This document shows, piece by piece, positions 53,430-61,900 of a stretch of 64,000 bases of DNA. A program made the translations under genes and the position numbers. The notes under the pieces are model-generated. The model saw only the letters and a list, made by a program, of their open reading frames with translations. It made no database searches and was not told the DNA's origin. The stretch's first letter is position 1. Each line of letters begins with the position of its first letter. Origin of the DNA: Sphingobacterium athyrii (lineage in GTDB: Bacteria; Bacteroidota; Bacteroidia; Sphingobacteriales; Sphingobacteriaceae); contig NZ_QCXX01000003.1 of NCBI RefSeq assembly GCF_003071065.1, forward strand, positions 326,687 through 390,686. Direction: 5' to 3'.

Positions 53430-54157
53430 GGGTATTTGCCGGTCCAAATGGTTCGGGTAAATCAACTTTATACAAACAGATCAGTAGCCAGTTTAATACT
53501 GGCTATTTTGTTAATTCGGACGAGATTGAACAGGAGATTGGTAAAACAGGCTTTATAAATCTTAGTCGCTTTGGATTGAAGCTTACTCAGGAAGACTTGG
53601 ATCGATTTCTTGGCCAGGATCAATCTATAACCTTATTACAAAAAGCCGAAAAATCTGGACATCCTATATCCATTGCTATTCGCGAAAATATGATCGTGGA
53701 CAAGTCTAGGGATACCCATAGTTATGAGGCTTCACTTATTACCTCTTTTATACGTTATCATTTACTCGAAAATGGTATCAGCTATTCATTTGAGACAGTA
53801 ATGAGCCATCCATCCAAACTGGAGGAAATTGATGAAGCAAGTGAAAGAAAATTTAAGACCTATCTTTATTTTGTTTGCTTGGATGATCCATTGATTAATA
53901 TTTCCCGGGTTGAAATTAGAAAGGAAAAAGGCGGCCATGGTGTGCCACAGGATAAAATCGTCGACAGATACTATCGTACACTTACTAATTTATTACCTGC
54001 AATTAAAGCTTGTGAAAAAGCTTACTTATTTGATAACTCTGGTGAAACAATGGTTTTGATAGCGGAAGTATTGCACGGCGGGATCACCATTTTATTGCCG
54101 GAAAACAAGCTTCCAAATTGGTTTATCAAATACGTTGTCAACAAAATTAATGAATAG
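53408..54157 (+). CDS. Zeta-toxin-like P-loop kinase
   Basis: 249 aa. Walker A 'LRVFAGPNGSGKSTLY' at about residues 7-22, then 'NSDEIEQEIG' (the D-x-I/A position used by zeta toxins to activate substrate), 'ISYSFETVMSH' (the catalytic-region F.sET) and 'RVEIRKEKGGHGVPQDKIVD' (the conserved R...GGH.vp..ki..R). Zeta toxins phosphorylate UDP-GlcNAc or related sugar nucleotides. The exact substrate here is inferred. Translationally linked to the small upstream protein. Confidence 0.85.
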   Translation: MPRAKRLRVFAGPNGSGKSTLYKQISSQFNTGYFVNSDEIEQEIGKTGFINLSRFGLKLTQEDLDRFLGQDQSITLLQKAEKSGHPISIAIRENMIVDKSRDTHSYEASLITSFIRYHLLENGISYSFETVMSHPSKLEEIDEASERKFKTYLYFVCLDDPLINISRVEIRKEKGGHGVPQDKIVDRYYRTLTNLLPAIKACEKAYLFDNSGETMVLIAEVLHGGITILLPENKLPNWFIKYVVNKINE

Positions 54158-54243
54158 GCTTTCCTTTTATGCTATTTGGCTTACTAAAGACAAGGTTATC
54201 TTTTGTGAACTCTACGTGGTGTAATTCTTCAATCGTTTCTAAC

Positions 54244-54829
54244 TCAATTAGATCTTTGGGATATTAAATAGTAAATCCAATTCCTCTCAATCTGTGAATT
54301 AGAATCTAATAGGGAATTACTATATGATATTTGTAATGTTTGTATCATCCTATTATTACTGTCGAGCTTTATTGTTTCCTCAAATTTAATGATCAACACC
54401 AGAATAGATCCACATCGGCTCTGTTTGACCAGCTCGTTCAAAATCGTTCTTTTGTAAAAGTCGATAGCATTTCCATCAGCAATAAACATCTGCATATGAA
54501 AACCCTTATAAATCTCTTGCATTTTATCGATAATCAAACGCCCAACCCCTTTGTCTTGATAGGAGGGGAGCACTAGTAGAGGCGGATAATAAATCACAAC
54601 ATCCCCATCAAAGACTTCAAAAATAGCCTCATCATTGGTATCATAAATACCCCACGGGTTTTCAAGAGATATTTTAACGATCTTTCTTTTTATTTCTTTT
54701 CCTGTTTTGCTAATTGATATCTCAACACGGCTATTCAATATTTGTCCAGGAACAAGTGTCCAAAAAGGATAGGGTGTATAAATACGAGTTAGCTGTTTTT
54801 GTTCTTCAATTCTTTGCCACGTGTTTTAA
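54244..54829 (-). pseudogene. GNAT-like protein, 5'-truncated
   Basis: The frame is open to about 54829 ('WQRIEEQKQLTRIYTPYPFW'), immediately after a TAA, with no ATG; a TTG at 54738 is the only internal candidate. The body carries 'VLPSYQDKGVGRLIIDKMQE', a GNAT acetyl-CoA loop, and 'MFIADGNAIDFYKRTILNEL'. The start of the domain is missing, so it is probably a truncated gene. Substrate unknown. Confidence 0.5.
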
Positions 54830-54961
54830 GATTTGTTTAAATTTAACATAAAAAAGCAGCGTTAACTTTATCATTGTTGTTTGTAATAAAGTAATGTAAG
54901 CGTTTCAGGTCAAAAACAGGTAGATTTTCTATTTGTGAATTTACCTATTCATGTAAAGCGT

Positions 54962-55678
54962 TTATAAGACCTTTAATTTCCATAGTTGAAAAAAATCTTT
55001 TTTATAGGAAGAACCGATAGGTATTACCTCATTAGAGATCTTAACGGTATCTTTTTCAACACATATGATCTGATCAATTGAAACAATAAACGATCTATGT
55101 ATTCGACAAAATTTATGTGACGGTAAAGTGGTTATAAAATCCTTTAGATTCATGTATGTAATAATGGACTGTGTGGTTGTATAGACACATATATAATTGT
55201 TTAAGCCTTTTATATACAATATATCTTGTAATTTTACCTTGAAATATTTCTGTTTAGAGTCCCCCTTAATCAATATGTAATCTTTTCGAGATTCGGTTTC
55301 CTGGTTTGAACCAATCTGTAAAATATGTTGAAATTTAGCTATTGATTTTTCGAAGCGTTCAAAAGTTATCGGTTTTAATAAAAAATCAATAACGTCGTTT
55401 TCATATCCATCGAAAGCATATTGAGAATAGGCAGTAGTGAAGATGAATTTGCTTTTATTTTTACACAATTTTAAAAATTGTAAACCATTCATGTCAGGCA
55501 TTTGTATATCAAGAAAAATCAGGTCTATTTTTGAACTTTCAATAATTCTTAAAGCCTCATATACATCGGTGCCATAATATGCTAATGAAAACTCTGGAAA
55601 ATGGAGTAAGTGATTTCTTAAAATGTCTACAGCAAACATTTGATCATCTATTATTACGCACTGAATACTATTTTTCAT
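54962..55678 (-). CDS. LytTR-family response regulator
   Basis: 238 aa from the ATG at 55678, one base after the kinase stop; the ORF extends to 55717 inside the kinase. Receiver: 'CVIIDDQMFAVDILRNHL', phospho-acceptor Asp in 'LIFLDIQMPDMNGLQFL', and a conserved Lys 'DFLLKPITFERF'. LytTR DNA-binding domain: 'ILYIKGLNNYICVYTTTQS', 'KFCRIHRSFIVSIDQI'. With the upstream kinase it forms a two-component system. Confidence 0.95.
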   Translation of the reverse strand: MKNSIQCVIIDDQMFAVDILRNHLLHFPEFSLAYYGTDVYEALRIIESSKIDLIFLDIQMPDMNGLQFLKLCKNKSKFIFTTAYSQYAFDGYENDVIDFLLKPITFERFEKSIAKFQHILQIGSNQETESRKDYILIKGDSKQKYFKVKLQDILYIKGLNNYICVYTTTQSIITYMNLKDFITTLPSHKFCRIHRSFIVSIDQIICVEKDTVKISNEVIPIGSSYKKDFFQLWKLKVL

Positions 55679-55679
55679 G

Positions 55680-56687
55680 TTATAAAAACATTTTGAGGTG
55701 AACTGAATAGAGATCATTCTCAGCGGAAATCTGAAGAATATGCTTGCCAGGTAATAGGAGTGCTAATCTACGTTTCACATTAGCTAATCCAATGCCGCCA
55801 GTAGGGTCTTTTAAATTTTGATTAATATAGTTTTCAATCTCAAATTCTATCTTATTTTTCAGTGCGGTTATTTTGATCTTAAGAGGAAATCTGGGGTCAT
55901 CAACAATTCCATGTTTAAAAGCGTTTTCAATAAAAGTAACTAAAACCATTGTAGGAACCATTATATTATCATTATCTGTTGCCCTAATAAAGTTATAATG
56001 TATTCCTTGATCAAACTGAGTTGATTGTAAGTCTATATAGTCTTGAACGAATTCGATTTCCTCATTTAAAGGAGAGGTCTGAACCTCGGACTTCGTTAAA
56101 GTATATCGCATTGTACTTGCCAACTTTGAGATGGTATTGGTTAGTGTTGGCGAAAGGGGTAAGGAAATAGAATACATATAATTAAGTACATTGTACAGAA
56201 AATGTGGGTTAATTTGAGATTTTAGTAGATTTAGCTCCGCTTCATGTACTGAAACTTTTAATTCACTATTACGTTTTTCTATCGTGAAAGTTCTAAAAAT
56301 GAGAAATGTAATGAAACCAATGAAAAAGCTTGGTAGCGAGTAATAGAAGTTATCATATACAAAAAATAGGGGATTTAAATTCTGGCTTTTGGGAAAGCCT
56401 AAAAAGCTTACAAAGATTTCCTCTTCCATCACATATTTAATTAGCACACATATCAGATTTAAGCCTATTATCTGAATAGCTATTAGCCCCCATCGTTTTC
56501 TTTCCCAATTTTTCGGAAAAATATACGTTGCAGTCAACAATATTATAATCAATAAAATAATTTGAGATTCTACTATTAAAGTTATGCCTATCAAAGAAGC
56601 CTTATTAAATACAAGAGCGCCAAATAGCAGATACACGAATGACAAGACCCAGACTAATAATATTATTTCATATTTTTTTCGATTCAT
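55680..56687 (-). CDS. LytS-like sensor histidine kinase
   Basis: 335 aa. Four hydrophobic spans in the first about 150 residues, including 'IILLVWVLSFVYLLFGALVF' and 'QIILLIIILLTATYIF'. Then the His_kinase motif 'NLLKSQINPHFLYNVLNYMY' (phospho-acceptor His in INPHFLYN) and HATPase 'TFIENAFKHGIVDDPRFPLK' with 'GGIGLANVKRRL'. Divergent from the TonB-dependent receptor gene, which it may regulate. Confidence 0.95.
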   Translation of the reverse strand: MNRKKYEIILLVWVLSFVYLLFGALVFNKASLIGITLIVESQIILLIIILLTATYIFPKNWERKRWGLIAIQIIGLNLICVLIKYVMEEEIFVSFLGFPKSQNLNPLFFVYDNFYYSLPSFFIGFITFLIFRTFTIEKRNSELKVSVHEAELNLLKSQINPHFLYNVLNYMYSISLPLSPTLTNTISKLASTMRYTLTKSEVQTSPLNEEIEFVQDYIDLQSTQFDQGIHYNFIRATDNDNIMVPTMVLVTFIENAFKHGIVDDPRFPLKIKITALKNKIEFEIENYINQNLKDPTGGIGLANVKRRLALLLPGKHILQISAENDLYSVHLKMFL

Positions 56688-56855
56688 AATTACAGACGTT
56701 GTTTCATAAATTAATAGCGGTAAGCATATGGAAGATATCGTTTTTAAAGTTAATAGGAAAAATATAATTCAATTAACGATTTGCGTAAAATATCAAGGTG
56801 TTAACGTAAAAGATTTTAATCCTAGGCATGGCCGGAGCTAATTTTAAAATAAAAA

Positions 56856-59288
56856 ATGGCTATCAGATTTATTTTTACTTCTTTACTGCTTGTTTTATCT
56901 ATTGTTTTCTTGCCAGTAAGCTCCTTTTCGCAGCAACGGATGTCTAAAAAAACAGAAAAGGTAGTATACGGACAAATAAAGGATTCGATATCTTATCAGT
57001 CTCTAGAGTTTTCAAATGTAACTGTTTTTCATAGAGGGAATCGTTTAATTTCTTTAGTGGCCGATAAAAATGGTAAGTTTCAATTTAGATTAGATTCACT
57101 CGAGTACGTCGATGTAAAAATTAGTTTAGTTGGTTATAAGGATAAATATTTGGAAAATATAAAAACACCAAATGATAGCATTGAACTGAATTTAGGTACG
57201 ATATATCTTGAAAAAGGAAATGTGTTGGAAACAGTTTTGGTGACGAAAAGCGTTCCAGTAATTGAGAACAAATTAGATAAAATGATTTATCATGTCTCAA
57301 ACGACCCTTCTTTATTGGGCACGACAGGTGAGGATGTTTTTAGAAAATTACCAATGGTTTCACTTGGTTATGATGGAAAAGTTGCACTTCGGGGTAATCA
57401 ACACGTGAAGATTCTTATTGATGGTAAACCATCAGGAATTATGAGTGGAAATATAGCTGATGCCCTACGCATGATACCGTCTAGTCAGATTAAATCAGTT
57501 GAAATTATGACCAATCCTTCATTGAAATACGATGTTGAAGGGGGAGGAGGAATAATTAACATCATTACAAACCGGTTAACGGTACAAGGATTAAATGGCG
57601 GCGTGGGCGCAACATTTGGAACACGACAAAGCAATCAGAGCAGTAATTTAGCAGGACGAATAGGTCGTTTTGGAATTACAGGGAGTATCGGTAATTCATG
57701 GAGTTATCCAATTGCAAGTGTTATTACGACGGAGAATTTAACAGCCCAGGGAGAACCAATATTTTCTCAAAAAAATGATAGTAGAAATCGAAGAAATGGA
57801 ACTCAGTTCGCTGTTGCTATGGATTTTTCTTTGGATTCACTTCAAATGTTTGTTGCGAATGTAAATTTTAATAATCTAGTTATTATGACAAACAACAACA
57901 TTCATAGCCACTATGCAGAAAATGAATTTGTCGGAGCTGTAGATAATAAACAACCTATAGGCAATTTTGATTTTAGTACAGATTATATTAGAAAGTTCGG
58001 ATCTAGTGGTAAAGAAATGACCTTGTCATTTCAATATTTAAAAGGTAAGAACGACTTAAAGTACCATTCCAATTATGACAATCACATAGAATCTGGCAGA
58101 AATCTTGGCAACAATCATGAATATACAGCTCAATTAGACTTTAAATATCCCATTAGCTCACTTTCGCTAGATTTTGGTGCAAAAATAGTAGATCGAAATA
58201 TTAATTCAGTCGTTAACATTGATACCTCGGGCACAGATGGAAGTATTCAGCATGATAGTAACCGAAGTTACTCGTTTAAATATCATCAAAATTTCATAGC
58301 AGGATATGCTATAGCTGGAATGCCTATTGGTGAATCATTTAATATTAATGGTGGAGTAAGATGGGAAAAGACTATTTTGAAAGGGGATGAAACCAGTAGC
58401 TCATCTGATTTTTCCAACAAATCAGATAACCTATTTCCCAACATAGCTTTTTCTTATTCATATTCGAAGAATTCAACTTTTAAAATTCTATATGGAAAAA
58501 GAATTCAGCGACCAAGCTTATACTATCTAAACCCTTTCAGGAATAATACTGATAGAACAAGTCAGATCCAGGGCAATCCAAGACTTAAATCAGAAATTAT
58601 CAATAATATTGAGATTGGTGGTGATTTTAACTTCTTTAAGAGTACTGGACAAATTAATGTTTCTCTTTATTATAAGAGTACAAACAATATAATTGAGCCA
58701 GTAGCACAGCAGATTATTGAAAATGGTAATATAGTCATGTTGCAAACATTTGAAAATATTGGAAGGAACAAAAGTTTTGGAACCAATTTTTATGGATCCT
58801 TAAAATTTCTCAAACGGTTTAATTTAAAAGCTAATCTGGATGTTTATACATATTCAAATTCTCCATATAAAGATTTTTCTAATTCCATTAAAGAACCGAA
58901 TAAAACCTCTATAATGTATAAGACCTTTGTAGGGATGGATGTAAATTTAGGGAGAGGCTATACCTTTGATTCATATCTGTTTTATGATTCACCTCAAATA
59001 ACATTTCAGGGAGAGTTTGCCGCATTCAACTTATTGAATATCTCATTCAAGAAAAAGATTTTGAAAGATGCAGCAGTTGTTGGGATTTCAATTGTTGATC
59101 CTTTTAATAATATTAAGAACTTAGGAAATTACTCAGCCTCACCAAATTTTATTCAAACAGGGAATTTTTCCATACCTTTCCGCTCTTTTGGGCTTTCGCT
59201 CTCCTGGCAATTTGGTAAAAATAAATCCAATGCCTATCAATCCAAAGAGAAGCAAATAAGAAATGATGATCAAAAAATATCAACATAG
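56856..59288 (+). CDS. TonB-dependent receptor, OMP_b-brl_3 type
   Basis: 810 aa. Signal peptide 'LLLVLSIVFLPVSSFSQ', a carboxypeptidase-like domain ('LEFSNVTVFHRGNRLISLVA'), a plug with 'GYDGKVALRGNQHVKILIDG' and 'IKSVEIMTNPSLKYDVEGGG', and a long barrel ending 'FGLSLSWQFGKN'. This is the OMP_b-brl_3 class rather than SusC, and it has no SusD partner. It probably imports a metal chelate or peptide; substrate unknown. Divergent from the LytS/LytTR pair with a 168-bp spacer. Confidence 0.9.
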   Translation: MAIRFIFTSLLLVLSIVFLPVSSFSQQRMSKKTEKVVYGQIKDSISYQSLEFSNVTVFHRGNRLISLVADKNGKFQFRLDSLEYVDVKISLVGYKDKYLENIKTPNDSIELNLGTIYLEKGNVLETVLVTKSVPVIENKLDKMIYHVSNDPSLLGTTGEDVFRKLPMVSLGYDGKVALRGNQHVKILIDGKPSGIMSGNIADALRMIPSSQIKSVEIMTNPSLKYDVEGGGGIINIITNRLTVQGLNGGVGATFGTRQSNQSSNLAGRIGRFGITGSIGNSWSYPIASVITTENLTAQGEPIFSQKNDSRNRRNGTQFAVAMDFSLDSLQMFVANVNFNNLVIMTNNNIHSHYAENEFVGAVDNKQPIGNFDFSTDYIRKFGSSGKEMTLSFQYLKGKNDLKYHSNYDNHIESGRNLGNNHEYTAQLDFKYPISSLSLDFGAKIVDRNINSVVNIDTSGTDGSIQHDSNRSYSFKYHQNFIAGYAIAGMPIGESFNINGGVRWEKTILKGDETSSSSDFSNKSDNLFPNIAFSYSYSKNSTFKILYGKRIQRPSLYYLNPFRNNTDRTSQIQGNPRLKSEIINNIEIGGDFNFFKSTGQINVSLYYKSTNNIIEPVAQQIIENGNIVMLQTFENIGRNKSFGTNFYGSLKFLKRFNLKANLDVYTYSNSPYKDFSNSIKEPNKTSIMYKTFVGMDVNLGRGYTFDSYLFYDSPQITFQGEFAAFNLLNISFKKKILKDAAVVGISIVDPFNNIKNLGNYSASPNFIQTGNFSIPFRSFGLSLSWQFGKNKSNAYQSKEKQIRNDDQKIST

Positions 59289-59503
59289 TCTATTTGAAAA
59301 AATGATGCACTATATGACAGATAAGTATGGTAACGCAGCAAGTAGTTACACCACGCCCCGCTGTTGCTAGGCAGATTTGTTTTTTCGTCGTGATGAATTA
59401 TATGTTCATCGAAAAACAGTATCGTTCATGCGTCGAATTTAGTAGATTAGTCGTGCTATTTAACCGATAGATATCAAAATAGACTTACGTATTATATATT
59501 ACT

Positions 59504-60153
59504 ATGATGAGTGATCAAATTAAGCTACAACAATTGGCTGCGATAATGGATGTGCTGCAGCTGGCTGAGAAACTAAAGTTCGAACTACGGCATAGCTGGT
59601 TGTCCATGGGAGACAGGAGAGTGTTGCCGAGCATACCTGGCGCATGTCGCTCATGGCGATATTGATTGAGCCGCTTTTGGATCAGGAGGTAGATTTAGCC
59701 CGTCTGTTAAAAATGATCATTATCCATGACCTTGTTGAAGCAGAAGCGGGAGACGTCTCCGTATTGGATCAGATCCGCAATCGGGAGATCAGAAAGATCA
59801 AACAGCAAAATGAAGAACAGGCCATTCTCAAGATCAGGCAGATGGTGGCCACAAGTAACGGACAAGAGATCTATGATCTTTTCTATGAATTTGAAGAGAA
59901 GAAAACCTTTGAAGCCAAGGTCGCCAATGCCATTGACAAGTTAGAGGTACAGCTACAGCACAATCATGCGGATATCTCTACCTGGGAAGAAGTTGAGTAT
60001 GATCTTTCTTTTGTAATTGGCAAACACGTCCAATTTGACCAGACCTTAGTCCTGTTAAAGGATTTAATCGAGCAGCAAGCCTCGCAGAAATTGGAAGAGG
60101 CAGGGTTGAATGTCTTGGAGATTCGCGAGCGCGCAATCTCAACTTTTAGCTAG
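59504..60153 (+). pseudogene. HD-domain hydrolase (YfbR-like), frameshifted
   Basis: The first about 34 codons ('SDQIKLQQLAAIMDVLQLAE') from the ATG at 59504 are in one frame; the remainder from about 59607 is in the -1-shifted frame, as expected from a single-base deletion near 59606. The HD motifs are intact: 'ESVAEHTWRMSLMAILIE' (His), 'MIIIHDLVEAEAGDVSV' (HD) and 'ANAIDKLEVQLQH' (Asp). It would be a Mg/Mn-dependent nucleotidase. Re-initiation at 59644 would lose the first His. A copy of the 3' end is at 40014. Confidence 0.8.
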
Positions 60154-60162
60154 GGGAGGAGC

Positions 60163-60894
60163 TTACTTGTCATAGAGGGTAATTATTTTATTTTCAATAT
60201 CATGATAAAGAAGGATTTTCCATTGTCCTTCTTTTGCTCTTTTCTTCCAAATGATTCGTTCTTCCATCGCTTTTTTGCCATCATAATCAGTTTTAAATGC
60301 TATTTGATAGTTTAAATATCCCATTTGAGGAAGATTGTCCGCACCATAAAAAGCTGTCCCTCCATTATCTTTAATCCAGAAAACCTGATGATAAGGGGTA
60401 TGTCCGCCGGTAACTTCGAAATCAATCTCTGAAGTAATACTTCCTTTATCAGAATCCATCCAGATAATATTGGCATTCTCAACAATGAACTTCAAAACAT
60501 CCAAATCAAAAGAAGGGCTCCCATCTTTTGAAAGTGCAAAATCATATTCACGCTTTTGTATATAGACTTCAGCATTTGGAAAATTAAGCGTCCAATCATT
60601 TTTCGCTCTATTCACAAGTCCGTTAATGTGGTCTTTGTGCAGATGAGAAAGCATAGCTAGCTTAACATCTTCTGGTTGAAATCCTGCTTTTATAATGTTA
60701 TTATGAATTTTTGGAATTCCGTTTTCCGTCCAGCCTAATCCTGCATCTAGCAATACTAGGTTATCAGCTGTTTCAATAAGGAAAGGCTGCACAGCGATTT
60801 TTAAATTTTTATCGTTTTCAGTATCTTCCAGATAGGTGAAATTTTTATTCTTATCGACACTGAAATCACCGTCTTTTAGAGGATATATTTTCAT
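60163..60894 (-). CDS. MBL-fold metallo-hydrolase
   Basis: 243 aa from the ATG at 60894 ('MKIYPLKDGDFSVDKNKNF'); the ORF extends to 60951 without a plausible start. Metal-binding motif 'LSHLHKDHINGLV' (HxHxDH), second His 'GGHTPYHQVFWI', Asp in 'TAFYGADNLPQ' and final 'KILLYHDIENKI' His. Hydrolyses an ester or lactone-like substrate; which one is unknown. Converges with the frameshifted HD gene. Confidence 0.85.
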   Translation of the reverse strand: MKIYPLKDGDFSVDKNKNFTYLEDTENDKNLKIAVQPFLIETADNLVLLDAGLGWTENGIPKIHNNIIKAGFQPEDVKLAMLSHLHKDHINGLVNRAKNDWTLNFPNAEVYIQKREYDFALSKDGSPSFDLDVLKFIVENANIIWMDSDKGSITSEIDFEVTGGHTPYHQVFWIKDNGGTAFYGADNLPQMGYLNYQIAFKTDYDGKKAMEERIIWKKRAKEGQWKILLYHDIENKIITLYDK

Positions 60895-61033
60895 GTTTAC
60901 TATTATATTAATCTCACTTATTCTTCTGATTGATAACACGTAGGATAACAAAACTACGCATCCAAAAGCAAAATACTATATCCGTGTTTTTACGGATATC
61001 AATATAAGGAAAATCTCCATTTTATAGAATTAC

Positions 61034-61195
61034 TTACGGTTTCCCGTAACTAACCTTTTTTATAAACCACTAGCTTAGCCTTACAAAGTGTGTAATAATC
61101 TTGAAGTTAATATCTGTAAACATATTAATTCAGAATAAATAATGTATAGTAGGTTTGGGTATTAACCTTGCCCGAATGAAAAGTATCATGCCATG
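61034..61195 (+). repeat. Leader repeat, copy 3
   Basis: Third copy of the leader at 8068 and 19097, starting with TACGG-TTTC-CCGTA (61035-61048) and ending at the ATG of the best-preserved YbjQ-like gene. Its -7-like element is TAGGTTTG. Confidence 0.8.
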
Positions 61196-61573
61196 ATAGT
61201 AACCACGACCAATTCCATCAAAGGGAGGGAGATTTCACGATATAATGATCCAATAGCAGCCAATGTTGTCATCGGCAACAATATTTTTAGCGATATAGGA
61301 GCGAGCTATGTAGATTTCTTTGGAGGTCGCTCTACCAGCTATGAGAAGAAGATGCAGGAGATGTACAAGCGTGTTACCGAAACGCTCAAGCAGCGTGCAC
61401 AGGCGATTCGTGCTGATGCTATTATTGGGCTTAGTGTAGATATCGACGAAATCTCAGGAGAGGGGAGTCAGATGTTTATGATTACTGCGGTGGGTACACC
61501 AGTAAACAGGCTGCACAAGCCGCACTGGCAGACTTTGCCGATAGATGGGAATCCAAGTATCCTTATGCAGTAA
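61193..61573 (+). CDS. YbjQ/UPF0145-like protein with an IS-derived tail
   Basis: 126 aa. Residues 1-104 are a complete UPF0145-like domain: '[20 protein letters not shown]', '[20 protein letters not shown]' and '[16 protein letters not shown]', which is where the family normally ends. The last about 22 residues come from the IS256 remnant read out of frame. Domain function is unclear ('heavy-metal-binding' in databases). This is the intact member of three copies in the window. Confidence 0.75.
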   Translation: MIVTTTNSIKGREISRYNDPIAANVVIGNNIFSDIGASYVDFFGGRSTSYEKKMQEMYKRVTETLKQRAQAIRADAIIGLSVDIDEISGEGSQMFMITAVGTPVNRLHKPHWQTLPIDGNPSILMQ

Positions 61574-61851
61574 GATCATGGAAGGAGAACTGGGACGAAC
61601 TGACCGTCTTTTACGACTTTCCACTTGAGATCCGAAGAATTATCTACACGACCAATATCATCGAAAACATGAATGGGAAGATTCGTAAATACACAAAGAA
61701 TAAACTGTCATTTCCCAGTGATGATGCCGTACTAAAATCTGTATATTTGGCTTTGAGAGAAATCTCTAAAAAGTGGACTATGCCTATTCATAATTGGGGC
61801 ATTATCCTAAATCAGTTCCTAACTTTATTTGAAAAAAGAGTCCAGTTATAA
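61507..61851 (+). mobile_element. C-terminal remnant of an IS256-family transposase
   Basis: From 61507 a frame reads '[19 protein letters not shown]', then '[20 protein letters not shown]' and '[20 protein letters not shown]', the C-terminal end of IS256/mutator-type transposases, with a stop at 61849-61851. The catalytic DDE part is missing on the left, where the YbjQ gene abuts. Terminal repeats not found. Confidence 0.85.
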
Positions 61852-61900
61852 GGAACATAACTGAACTCCGCACTATTTACACACTTAGTGGGACAGTCCC

